Part shown: in pieces, positions 15,750-24,020 of the stretch
Layout: each line of letters opens with the position of its first letter
How positions within the stretch are numbered: the stretch's first letter is position 1
NCBI GenBank assembly: GCA_016929775.1
Contig: JAFGIE010000045.1
Location: forward strand, 3,951-67,950
Length of the DNA stretch: 64,000 bases
Direction: 5' to 3'
DNA from: Anaerolineae bacterium
GTDB taxonomy: Bacteria; Chloroflexota; Anaerolineae; JAFGEY01
Notes under the pieces: model-generated
What the model was told of the DNA's origin: nothing
What the model saw: only the letters and a program-made list of their open reading frames with translations
The model's database searches: none
Program-made: the position numbers and the translations under genes

Positions 15750-16874
15750 GTGTTCGCCTGGCAGCGAGAGTTCCTACAGCGTGTACGCAACCTGATCGAC
15801 CCACCCTTGGCGGACGAGGTGGCGTCGTACCGTCGACGGTGGCTCCGACGCACGACCGCCGGGCTGGGCTTGTTCGGCCTGCTTGGCCTGTCGGGAGGCG
15901 CACTGCTGCTCCTGCTCGACGAGCGCTGGGGGCTGTTCGCGCTCGGCTGCGGGGCAGTTGCGGTGGCGCTCAGTGCCGCGGCGTACGCGCTCCTGCGCTA
16001 CGGCTACGTGTGGTGGGCGGGTCACGTCCCAGCGCTGGCAGCGTGGGCAGGCGTGAGCGGCGTGCTCTGGTTCGGGGGGTGGGGGGGCGTGCTCAGCGCG
16101 GGCTATGCGCTCGCCATCGCCCTCGCCGTCCTCTTTGCTGGGCCGGTGGGCGGCGTGCTCTGGACCGCAGCGAGCGTGCTGGCGTACGCCGTGATGAGCG
16201 ATCCGGCGCTCTCCGCCCTGCGCGGCGACCTGTTCCCGGGTCCCGGTGCGGCGCCACGGCTGGACATCGTCCTGCTTGGCGCGGTGTGGATCGCGCTCTT
16301 GGCGCTGATCGCCGCCCTCGAGCGTCGGCTGCGATCGACCGCTGCGCACCGGGCGCAAGAGGCGCACGATCACGCTGCCGAGCGGGAGGCGGCGACGCGC
16401 GCTCGCCAGGAGATGCTCGCCCAGTTCGCGCGGCAGGTCGACCGGGAGCGCGCCCTGCTTGCCGCGGTGCAGCAGGTCGATACGCCGGTCCTGCCCCTTG
16501 ACGCGCGCGCCGTGCTCGTACCATTGAGCGGACAGCTCGACGAGGTGCGCGCGGAGCGGCTGATCGACGCGCTGCTCGCCGGCGTCGATCGCTACCACGC
16601 CGATCGCGTGCTGATCGACCTGAGCGGGTTGGTCGCGCTGGATGCGAGAGCTGCCGCTGCCCTGGTCCGCGCCATCCAGGGCGCGCGCCTGGTGGGGAGC
16701 GCCTGTGTGCTGGTCGGCGTGCGCCCTCCCGTAGCGCGCGCGCTGGCGGCGCTCGACGCCGACTTGGCGTCGATCTCGACCTATCCGACGCTGCGCGAGG
16801 GTCTGGCTGCTGTGCGCGAGGCCGATCGGGCGGGGCAGCTGAGCCCCCGACCCGAGCGAGCGCGTACGGCGTGA
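15750..16874 (+). CDS. Membrane-anchored RsbR-like STAS sensor protein (1)
   Basis: 374 residues. About six membrane helices (residues ~35-200) lead into a coiled coil (RSTAAHRAQEAHDHAAEREAATRARQ region) and a C-terminal STAS domain (~245-360) with DTPVLPLDARAVLVPLSGQL and VLIDLSGLVALDARAAAALVRA. In RsbR proteins the STAS domain assembles into stressosomes and carries two phosphorylatable Thr; at the corresponding positions this protein has Ala (LDARAAA and VARALAA). GTG at 15750 is preferred to ATG at 15642 because the protein then matches the next gene, its paralogue, in N-terminal length. The signal sensed is unknown. Confidence 0.72.
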   Translation: MFAWQREFLQRVRNLIDPPLADEVASYRRRWLRRTTAGLGLFGLLGLSGGALLLLLDERWGLFALGCGAVAVALSAAAYALLRYGYVWWAGHVPALAAWAGVSGVLWFGGWGGVLSAGYALAIALAVLFAGPVGGVLWTAASVLAYAVMSDPALSALRGDLFPGPGAAPRLDIVLLGAVWIALLALIAALERRLRSTAAHRAQEAHDHAAEREAATRARQEMLAQFARQVDRERALLAAVQQVDTPVLPLDARAVLVPLSGQLDEVRAERLIDALLAGVDRYHADRVLIDLSGLVALDARAAAALVRAIQGARLVGSACVLVGVRPPVARALAALDADLASISTYPTLREGLAAVREADRAGQLSPRPERARTA

Positions 16875-16890
16875 GCGAGGTCGTGCTGAC

Positions 16891-18045
16891 ATGGACTGGA
16901 TGACCCAGCTCGAGGCCTGGTTGCGTCGCTGGTTCGCGCCCCGATCGCGGAACCAGTGGCAGGCCTTGCGCGAGCGCGTGATCTATACGCTCTCCCTGCC
17001 CCTGCTGGTCGTGTTTGCGCTCCTCGCAGCCGTCGATGGCATGCTGCTTTTGGTCGGCGAAGGGGCGGTAGCCGATCTGTTAGCCGATCTATTCGGGATG
17101 GTTTCCATGGCTGCGGTGTACGCGATCACGCGCCGCGGCTGGATCCGCCTGGGCAGCCTGTCGCTGGTCTTCATCTACCTCGATCTCGTGGTGTTCTATA
17201 TCCTGCGCCAGGGAAGCGCCAGCATCAACTCGGTCTTGTTTGTGGTCGCGATTATCGCATCTGGCTTTGCCCTGGGTTGGCTCGCGGCGTTCATCGTAGC
17301 CACCGTGTCCACCAGCTTGTATGGCTTGGCGGCGTTCTTGGAGGTGCAGCGCGCCCTCGTGCCCTTTGCGCTGGGCCCGCTAGCTCGCCAGGTTGCGGTC
17401 TTTGGGGGTGTGGCCTATCTTTGCGCTGCCCTGGTCGCCGTCTTTGAGCGCTGGTCCTATCGTTCCATGCGCGGCTATGCGCACGCGCTCGCGCGCGAGC
17501 GCGTGGCGCTCCAGGCAGCGGATCGCGAGCGCCGGATGCTGGTCCAGTCGCTGCAGGAGCAGGTCGCGGCGCAGCGCCAGCTGGTCGCTAACCTGAGCGC
17601 GGAACGCGAAGAGCAGGTGGACGTGCGCGCTGCGCTGCGCGAGCTGGCGACGCCGGTCATGCCCATCCTCGACCGCGTGGTTGTGGCTCCGGTTGTCGGC
17701 GATCTGGACGCCGACCGGGCCGAGGGGCTCTTGCGCGACGTGCTCGACGGCGTCGAGCAGCACGAGGCGTGGCTTGCGATCCTCGACCTGACCGCGGTCT
17801 CGCGCCTGGACGGGAGCGCGGCAGACGGACTGCGCCGCCTGGTGGACGGCGCGGGCTTGGTCGGCGCAGAGTGCGTGCTTGCCGGCGTGCGTCCCGCCGT
17901 GGCGCGCGCCATGCTCGACCTGGACGTCCCGCCCGACGTGATCTGCCGGCGCGATCTACAGAGTGCGCTGCGATATGCCTTGCAGCGTGCTGGCGCGCGG
18001 ATCGTGCCGCTCTCCTCCCGCGCCGAGCGAGATGGGCGTGGATGA
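16891..18045 (+). CDS. Membrane-anchored RsbR-like STAS sensor protein (2)
   Basis: 384 residues, a paralogue of the preceding gene and 16 bp downstream of it. About six membrane helices (~28-190), a coiled coil (ALARERVALQAADRERRMLVQSLQEQ region), then STAS (~250-370) with ATPVMPILDRVVVAPVVGDL and AILDLTAVSRLDGSAADGL. The two RsbR phospho-Thr positions are Gly (LDGSAAD) and Ala (VARAMLD), so it is probably not a phospho-acceptor at those sites. It may insert STAS domains into stressosomes at the membrane, or act on its own. rtcB follows 70 bp later. Confidence 0.75.
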   Translation: MDWMTQLEAWLRRWFAPRSRNQWQALRERVIYTLSLPLLVVFALLAAVDGMLLLVGEGAVADLLADLFGMVSMAAVYAITRRGWIRLGSLSLVFIYLDLVVFYILRQGSASINSVLFVVAIIASGFALGWLAAFIVATVSTSLYGLAAFLEVQRALVPFALGPLARQVAVFGGVAYLCAALVAVFERWSYRSMRGYAHALARERVALQAADRERRMLVQSLQEQVAAQRQLVANLSAEREEQVDVRAALRELATPVMPILDRVVVAPVVGDLDADRAEGLLRDVLDGVEQHEAWLAILDLTAVSRLDGSAADGLRRLVDGAGLVGAECVLAGVRPAVARAMLDLDVPPDVICRRDLQSALRYALQRAGARIVPLSSRAERDGRG

Positions 18046-18115
18046 CGGCGTCTGCGCCGGCGGTTGTTCGCAGGCGTCCGTCCGTGTGTTGGAAGCGAGA
18101 GAAGTGAGGGAACCG

Positions 18116-19591
18116 ATGAGCACCATACACGTCAACGATGAGATCGAGATCCGCCAAGTAGAACCCTATCTGTGGGAGGTCGTGCAGCAGGGCGAGATGC
18201 GCGTGCCGGGACGCATCTACACCGATGCGGACGGCATCCGCGACTTGGCGAGCGAGGTTCAGGAAGGCAAGGTCTGGAATGCGCTGCGCCAGGTGGTCAA
18301 CGTCGCCTGCCTGCCCGGCATCCAGGAGGCCTCGTTGGCGATGGCTGACGTGCATCCCGGCTACGGCTTCCCGATCGGGGGCGTTGGCGCCTTTGACCTG
18401 GAAGAGGGGGTGGTCAGCGTAGCCGGGGTGGGCTATGACATCAACTGCGGCGTGCGCACGCTGCGCACGCCCCTCCGCCGTGCGGAGGTCGAGCCCGTGA
18501 AGGAGAAACTTGCCGACGCGCTGTTCCGCGACGTGCCTGCTGGGCTCGGCTCCAAGGGCGACATCCGCTTGACCATGCGCGAGATGGACCGTCTGCTGGT
18601 GGCGGGGGCCCGGTGGGTGGTCGAGCACGGCTATGGGCTGCCGGCTGACCTCGCGTACGTCGAGGAAGGGGGATGCATTGCGGGCGCCGATCCAGCCGTC
18701 GTGAGTGACAAGGCCAAGGAACGCGAACTCCAGCAGATCGGTTCGCTTGGCTCGGGCAACCACTACCTCGAAGTCCAGTGGGTCGAAGAGATCCTGGATC
18801 GCGATGCGGCGGCAGCCTATGGCCTCTTCCCCGACCAGGTCCTGATCAGCATCCACTCGGGGAGCCGCGCCCTGGGACACCAGATCGGGACGGACTATCT
18901 CTCGGTGCTCGATGCCGCGAGCCGCAAGTACGGGATCCCGATCCGCGAGCGCGAGCTGGTGTGCGCGCCGGTGGATAGCCCCGAGGGGCGACGCTACATG
19001 AGCGCCGTCAACTGCGGGATCAACGTCGCATTCGCGAACCGGCAGGCCCTGGCGCACTTGGCGCGCGAAACCTTCCATCGCGTACTCGGCATCGCGCGCG
19101 AGGAGGTGGCTACGCTGTACGAGGTGGCGCACAACACCGCCAAGGTCGAGGAGCACCTGGTCGGCGGTGCGCACAAGCGCGTCGTGGTCCACCGCAAGGG
19201 CGCAACGCGCGCCTTTGGGCCCGGTCACCCACAGCTGCCCGCCGCCTACCGCGGGGTGGGTCAGCCGGTGCTCGTTGGCGGTACGATGGGCACCTCGTCC
19301 TACATCCTGCGCGGGACCGAGAAAGCCATGGCGGAGACCTTTGGCAGCGCGCTCCATGGCGCGGGGCGGCTCATGTCGCGCAACCAAGCCATCAAGCGCT
19401 TCCGCGCCGATCAGATGACGCGTGACCTGGCGCGCGACGGGATCGTGATCCGTGGGCACTCAAAGAGAGGCCTGGCAGAAGAGGCCCCGGGCGCGTACAA
19501 GGATGTGCGGAACGTGGTCGGCATCATGCACGACGCCGGCATCATCCGCCGGGTGGCACGCGTCCGCCCCATGGTCTGCATCAAGGGCTGA
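18116..19591 (+). CDS. rtcB: RtcB family RNA-splicing ligase
   Basis: 491 residues, full length for RtcB. ADVHPGYGFPIGGVGAF and VGYDINCGVR are the N-terminal metal-site motifs (Asp, Cys). GSGNHYLEVQ, HSGSRALGHQ and AHNTAKVEEH supply further metal-binding His residues, and SALHGAGRLMSR holds the His that is guanylylated. RtcB seals 2',3'-cyclic-phosphate and 5'-OH RNA ends using GTP and Mn2+. The start at 18116 follows GTGAGGG and matches the family start. No archease gene is adjacent. It shares a strand and short spacing with the two STAS sensors, so a damage-repair link to the stress-sensing genes is possible but unproven. Confidence 0.94.
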   Translation: MSTIHVNDEIEIRQVEPYLWEVVQQGEMRVPGRIYTDADGIRDLASEVQEGKVWNALRQVVNVACLPGIQEASLAMADVHPGYGFPIGGVGAFDLEEGVVSVAGVGYDINCGVRTLRTPLRRAEVEPVKEKLADALFRDVPAGLGSKGDIRLTMREMDRLLVAGARWVVEHGYGLPADLAYVEEGGCIAGADPAVVSDKAKERELQQIGSLGSGNHYLEVQWVEEILDRDAAAAYGLFPDQVLISIHSGSRALGHQIGTDYLSVLDAASRKYGIPIRERELVCAPVDSPEGRRYMSAVNCGINVAFANRQALAHLARETFHRVLGIAREEVATLYEVAHNTAKVEEHLVGGAHKRVVVHRKGATRAFGPGHPQLPAAYRGVGQPVLVGGTMGTSSYILRGTEKAMAETFGSALHGAGRLMSRNQAIKRFRADQMTRDLARDGIVIRGHSKRGLAEEAPGAYKDVRNVVGIMHDAGIIRRVARVRPMVCIKG

Positions 19592-19606
19592 CCCTGAACC
19601 GCCGCT

Positions 19607-19636
19607 TTGTGGGGCAGGCCGAAGCCGTGGTATAAT
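19607..19636 (+). promoter_or_regulatory. Promoter of the receiver/Ser-Thr kinase genes
   Basis: TTGTGG (19607-19612), 18-bp spacer, TATAAT (19631-19636). Confidence 0.65.
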
Positions 19637-19652
19637 AGCTGCCTGGTGCGGA

Positions 19653-19679
19653 GAGGGTGCGTTTGAGAGACGCACCCTC
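19653..19679 (+). promoter_or_regulatory. Leader hairpin before the receiver gene
   Basis: A perfect 10-bp stem GAGGGTGCGT/ACGCACCCTC encloses a 7-nt loop TTGAGAG, starting about 10 nt after the expected transcript start. There is no T-run (CCCTCAGG follows), so it is more likely a structured leader or protein-binding site than a terminator. Confidence 0.5.
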
Positions 19680-19705
19680 CCCTCAGGTTCTGGGGGCTGT
19701 TCAGT

Positions 19706-20098
19706 GTGGCTACCGTCCTGATCGTCGATGACAACCAGTCGTTCCGCCAGCTGAATGCCGAGTTCCTGCGCATGGACGGGCACCGGGTGCTGACCGCGAG
19801 CAATGGGCGCGAGACGCTCGAGCTCGTCCGTCGAGAGCGTCCCGACATCGTGTTACTCGACATCATGATGCCCGGGATCGACGGCTACGAGATCTGCCGC
19901 GAGATCAAGGCCGATCCAGAGACCGCGCGCACGGTCGTGGTCATGGTCACGGCTCTGCCGTCCAGCGCGCGGTACAAGAGCCTCCAGGCGGGGGCGGATG
20001 AACACGTCAGCAAGCCTGTGGCGTCGCGCGACTTGCGTGCGATCGTCAATCGCTGGTCCGGGCACGCGTCCCTCGTGGACGGCGCCCGAGCCAGCTGA
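19706..20098 (+). CDS. Single-domain response regulator (receiver only)
   Basis: 130 residues forming one REC domain: VLIVDDN (acidic pair), LLDIMMPG (phospho-acceptor Asp ~52), VMVTAL (switch Thr) and VSKP (Lys). It has no output domain, so it must act by protein contact. It starts with GTG at 19706 and ends 36 bp before a Ser/Thr kinase gene, the likely operon partner. No histidine kinase is encoded nearby. Confidence 0.9.
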   Translation: MATVLIVDDNQSFRQLNAEFLRMDGHRVLTASNGRETLELVRRERPDIVLLDIMMPGIDGYEICREIKADPETARTVVVMVTALPSSARYKSLQAGADEHVSKPVASRDLRAIVNRWSGHASLVDGARAS

Positions 20099-20134
20099 TC
20101 GAGCACGTGCACAGCCTAGGGAGAGCAGCGATCG

Positions 20135-23100
20135 ATGGAGTTGTTGAACCAGACACTGGGTCGCTTCCAGATCGTCGAAAAGCTGGGCAAGGGTGGCATG
20201 GCGACGGTCTACAAGGCCTACCAGACCAACCTGCAGCGCTACGTCGCGATCAAAGTCCTCTCGCCCGCGTTGGCGGATGACCTGGACCTGGTCAAGCGGT
20301 TCTTGCGCGAGGCCCGATCCGCCGCGGCGCTCCAGCATCCCAACGTGATCATCATCCACGACGTGGACAGCGAAGAGAACGTCCACTACATCGTCTCGGA
20401 GTTCCTGGAAGGGGCAACGCTGGCGCAGCTGATGCAGCAGGAGGGTGCGCTCTCCCTGCAGCGCATCGTCCACATCCTGCGCCAAGTGGCTCAGGCCCTC
20501 GACTATGCCCACAGCCGTGGCTTTATTCACAGAGACATCAAGCCTAGCAACATCATGATCGACCCTGCTCGCGGCGACCACGTCACGCTGATGGACTTTG
20601 GCCTGGTGCAGGTCGCCGGCGGCAGTCGCATCACGCGCGCGGGCTATATCATGGGCACACCCGACTATATGTCGCCTGAGCAAGCCCGGGGCGATCCCGT
20701 GGATCACCGCACGGACATCTATTCGCTGGGCGTGACCACGTACCACGTGCTGACCGGCAAGGTGCCCTTTCAAAAGTCCACGCCGCACGCCGTGCTGCTT
20801 GCGCACATCATGGAGGATCCGCCGGCGATGGCGCCTTCGGGCGCCGGCATATCGCCCCAGCTCGAAGCCGTCGTGCGCAAGGCGATGGCCAAAGACCCGC
20901 GCGACCGCTACGAGTGGGTTGGCGACATGGTCGACGACCTGGAGATGGCGATCAACAGCCCCGAGACGTTCATCGCGCCCTCGGTCGTTCCCTCTCTCTA
21001 TCCCCAGACGCCGCCTCCGGTCGCCGGCGATGCGCCGACGGTCTCGGCGCAAGCGCCGTTGGGCGACAGGAAGGCGGATCTGCAGGCACAGCGCCCCGGA
21101 CCGCCCGGTTTCGCGCCACCGCAGACGCCGACACCGTCCCCTCCGGCGCCGGGCGCCCCCCGACACGCGCCGCTGGGCGCGCCCCAGTTCGCGCCGCCGC
21201 AGACGCCGGTGCCGCCGCAGACGCCTGCGCCGCCGCAGACGGTGGCGTCCCGTCGCAGGGCGCGCTGGGTGTGGCCCGTAGTAGGCCTAGTCTCGGTCGC
21301 CGTCCTGGCGGCGCTCGTCGTCGCCGGGATCTTGCTGTGGCCTCGCATCGCGCCGATGCTGAACCAGCCCACGGCGACCGTTGTCGCCGCGGCGACCCTG
21401 ACGCCCACTGTCGCGCCGGCGATCGCGCTCTTTGACGTCCGCCCGCTGGAGGTGACACAGGGCGAGAGCGTGACGATCGAGTGGCGAGCGACGGGCGTCG
21501 ATGCGGTCACGATCCAGCCGAACGTGCGCGAGAATGCCCCGCCCCAAGGGAGCATCGTGCACCAGCCTGGGCAGACCACCGTCTACCGCCTGGAACTGGC
21601 AAGCGGTGCGACGCGCGAGGTCGAGGTCGTGGTCCGTCCCGCGCCAGGCGCGCCGGTGATCGAGTCCTTTGTCGCCGACCCACCGACGCAGGTGCGGGGC
21701 GGCGAGTTTCGGCTGGCATGGCGCGTTTCCGGCGACGTGACCGCGATCGAGATCAGCCGCGGCTTTGAGATGATCCGCGGACTGAGCCCTGAGGACGAGA
21801 TCACGCTGGTCGCCGATCAGACGACCACGTTCCTGCTCAATGCCTACAACGGCGACTTGCTCTCCTCCGCCAAGATCGAGTTCAGAGTCACCGAACCCAC
21901 GCCCACGCCGACCCCGACGCCCGAGCCAACGGAGACGCGCGCGCCGACGGAGACGCCGTTGCCGCCCACGCCCACGCCAACCGCAACCCCCCTGGCGCCG
22001 ACCCCGACCCAGGTGTCTGCGCCCACGCGGACGCCGACGCCTCCGCCGACGCTGCCCGTGAGCGGGGTGGTGCACGCGTTCGAGACCTTTGGTAGCTGGA
22101 AGCGCGGCGATCAGCCCTATGGCGAGTTGTCACAGAGCGCAGACCAGCACCAGTCAGGTAGCTATGCGGCGCGGCTGGACTATGACTTTGGCCCTGCCAG
22201 TGCGAGCGATGACTTTGTCGTCTTTGCCAACCAGGTCCCGGTGGCTGGCGAACCGAACGCCGTCCAGGCGTGGCTGTATGGCGATCGCTCTGGGCACTAT
22301 GTCAACATCTGGATCGAGGACGCGCAGCGCCAGGTGTGGTCGGTGCACATGGGCGCGCTCGACTTTGAGGGGTGGCGGCAGGTGACCGGTGCGATCGACC
22401 CTGCGCTGCCATGGCCCTCGGGCGCGGTGTTTGGGCCCGACAATGGCGCGATCGACTATCCCGTCTCCTTCTACGGTCTGGTCCTCGACCGTCCGGGCGC
22501 AGGGCCGACGAGCGGGCGGATCTATATCGACGATATCGCGCTCCTGCAGCTCGACCAGGCGGCCCTGCCCGAGGGCACGTCGACGCCGTCCGGTCCGAGT
22601 GGGCGGATCATCTTTACCGTCAGGTTGGACGAAAAGCTCTACGCGCTCTATGCCACCGATCCGGGCTGGACCAAGGCGGTCAAGATCGGCGACACGGATT
22701 GGGGCCACTCGACGTGTATCCCATCTGCCACGACGGCAGCCACGCTCGACGGTACGGTCGTCGCGCTGCGCCCTGTCGAGCGTTGCGAGATCGCGGGTAC
22801 GGTCGGTTCGTGCCCTTCGCCCGATGGCAAGTGGAAGGTGAACACCAACAACCTAGGCAGCAGCTTCTCGGTGGTGCTCTACAACGTGGCTGCAGACCGG
22901 ATCGAAGAGGCTTACTATGAGGGCAGGCTCAATATCTACGTGGGCCTGAACTGGGCGCCCGATAGCAGCCACTTTCTGTTCACCGACGAGTCGAGCGTCT
23001 ACCGCGCCGACGTCGGTCGAGCTGGCGTGTACCGGGTGATCCCTTACAAGGACACGCAGTGGCCCTTGCAGTACAGCGCCGATGGCAGCCTGGTCATGTA

Positions 23101-23221
23101 CCTCAAACCGGTCAACGGCGCGATCGCGGACGTGTTTGTCGCGCAGCCCGACGGCAGCGGCGAGCGCAACCTGACCAACGCGCCGATCGCAGTCAAGCTC
23201 TGTCCGCGCTGGCGGGGCTGA
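20135..23221 (+). CDS. Transmembrane Ser/Thr protein kinase with extracellular Ig-like, carbohydrate-binding-like and propeller-like regions
   Basis: 1028 residues. The Hanks-type kinase domain (~11-275) has GKGGMATVYKA, the ATP Lys in VAIKV, HRDIKPSNIM and DFG, all intact. A Pro-rich juxtamembrane segment leads to a single helix (~378-402). Outside the cell come two Ig-like beta domains (~430-505 and ~508-590, with TQGESVTIEWRATG and VRGGEFRLAWRVSG), a Pro/Thr linker, a beta-sandwich region resembling carbohydrate-binding modules (~650-805, FETFGSWKRGDQPYG to IYIDDIALL) and a C-terminal TolB-like region (CPSPDGKW, LNWAPDSSHFLFT, LQYSADGSLVMYL). There are no PASTA repeats. It probably senses a cell-surface polysaccharide or similar ligand and phosphorylates cytoplasmic targets; its cognate phosphatase could be the PP2C at 25.5 kb. 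Confidence 0.88.
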   Translation: MELLNQTLGRFQIVEKLGKGGMATVYKAYQTNLQRYVAIKVLSPALADDLDLVKRFLREARSAAALQHPNVIIIHDVDSEENVHYIVSEFLEGATLAQLMQQEGALSLQRIVHILRQVAQALDYAHSRGFIHRDIKPSNIMIDPARGDHVTLMDFGLVQVAGGSRITRAGYIMGTPDYMSPEQARGDPVDHRTDIYSLGVTTYHVLTGKVPFQKSTPHAVLLAHIMEDPPAMAPSGAGISPQLEAVVRKAMAKDPRDRYEWVGDMVDDLEMAINSPETFIAPSVVPSLYPQTPPPVAGDAPTVSAQAPLGDRKADLQAQRPGPPGFAPPQTPTPSPPAPGAPRHAPLGAPQFAPPQTPVPPQTPAPPQTVASRRRARWVWPVVGLVSVAVLAALVVAGILLWPRIAPMLNQPTATVVAAATLTPTVAPAIALFDVRPLEVTQGESVTIEWRATGVDAVTIQPNVRENAPPQGSIVHQPGQTTVYRLELASGATREVEVVVRPAPGAPVIESFVADPPTQVRGGEFRLAWRVSGDVTAIEISRGFEMIRGLSPEDEITLVADQTTTFLLNAYNGDLLSSAKIEFRVTEPTPTPTPTPEPTETRAPTETPLPPTPTPTATPLAPTPTQVSAPTRTPTPPPTLPVSGVVHAFETFGSWKRGDQPYGELSQSADQHQSGSYAARLDYDFGPASASDDFVVFANQVPVAGEPNAVQAWLYGDRSGHYVNIWIEDAQRQVWSVHMGALDFEGWRQVTGAIDPALPWPSGAVFGPDNGAIDYPVSFYGLVLDRPGAGPTSGRIYIDDIALLQLDQAALPEGTSTPSGPSGRIIFTVRLDEKLYALYATDPGWTKAVKIGDTDWGHSTCIPSATTAATLDGTVVALRPVERCEIAGTVGSCPSPDGKWKVNTNNLGSSFSVVLYNVAADRIEEAYYEGRLNIYVGLNWAPDSSHFLFTDESSVYRADVGRAGVYRVIPYKDTQWPLQYSADGSLVMYLKPVNGAIADVFVAQPDGSGERNLTNAPIAVKLCPRWRG

Positions 23222-23305
23222 GACAGGCAGCGCCCAGAAGCGTGCCTCCGGTTCGGGGCCCTCGCCCGGGGGACGGGCGCGTGCGCGTACGTGTGCCCGC
23301 GTGTG

Positions 23306-23950
23306 CTAGCCTGCGCCTTTGTAGCCTTTGCATACCACAAATACCTCATAGCCCTCACGGTGGGTGGCGTCAGGGTAGAATGGCTTGACCAGCTCGAACT
23401 GTGCGCGCAGGTCGACCAGCAGCTGGGGCAGGTCCTCGCCCTCGAATACCTTGGCGACAAAGTCGCCGCCCTGCCGCAGCGTGTGGCGCGCGATCTCGAG
23501 CGCGGCATACACCAGGGCGATCGAGAACGCGTGATCGCGGATCCGGATGCCAGATGTGTTCGGCGCTGCGTCCGAGAGCACCACGTCGACCGGACCGCCT
23601 GCCGCTTCGATCGCCTCTGCCTGGACCTCCGCTCTTGTCATATCGCCCTGGATCGTCGTGACGCCCGGGATCGGCTCGATCGGCTGCAGGTCGAGGGCAA
23701 CCACGCGCCCGCCAGAGCCCGTCCGCTTGGCGGCGACTTGTGACCAGCTGCCAGGCGCAGCGCCCAGGTCGAGGATCGCCTGACCGGGGTGCAGGATGCG
23801 GAACTTGTCGTCGATCTGGATCAACTTGTATGCCGAGCGCGCTCGGTAGCCTTCCTGCTTGGCTTTCTGAAAGTAGGGGTCATCGGCCTGTCGCTCGCGC
23901 CAGTGACCGCTCGATCCCGATCGCGAGCCGCTCCGTCGTCGCCTGGTCAT
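23306..23950 (-). CDS. rlmE: Ribosomal RNA large subunit methyltransferase E (FtsJ/RrmJ)
   Basis: 214 residues. AILDLGAAPGSWSQVA is the SAM-binding motif. The catalytic K-D-K-E set is visible as RSAYKL, VLSDAAPN, FVAKVFEG and REGYEVFVV. RlmE makes the 2'-O-methyl-U in the A loop of 23S rRNA. The N-terminal ~20 residues are Arg/Ser-rich. The start at 23950 follows GGGAG. It is convergent with the Ser/Thr kinase and follows the glycoside hydrolase by 70 bp on the same strand. Confidence 0.93.
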   Translation of the reverse strand: MTRRRRSGSRSGSSGHWRERQADDPYFQKAKQEGYRARSAYKLIQIDDKFRILHPGQAILDLGAAPGSWSQVAAKRTGSGGRVVALDLQPIEPIPGVTTIQGDMTRAEVQAEAIEAAGGPVDVVLSDAAPNTSGIRIRDHAFSIALVYAALEIARHTLRQGGDFVAKVFEGEDLPQLLVDLRAQFELVKPFYPDATHREGYEVFVVCKGYKGAG

Positions 23951-24020
23951 ATGTGTGCTCCCTTGAGCGCCCAGGGCCCGCGTGCGGGCGCCAGTCCATT
24001 CCTTTGCCGTTCCGCCCGGA

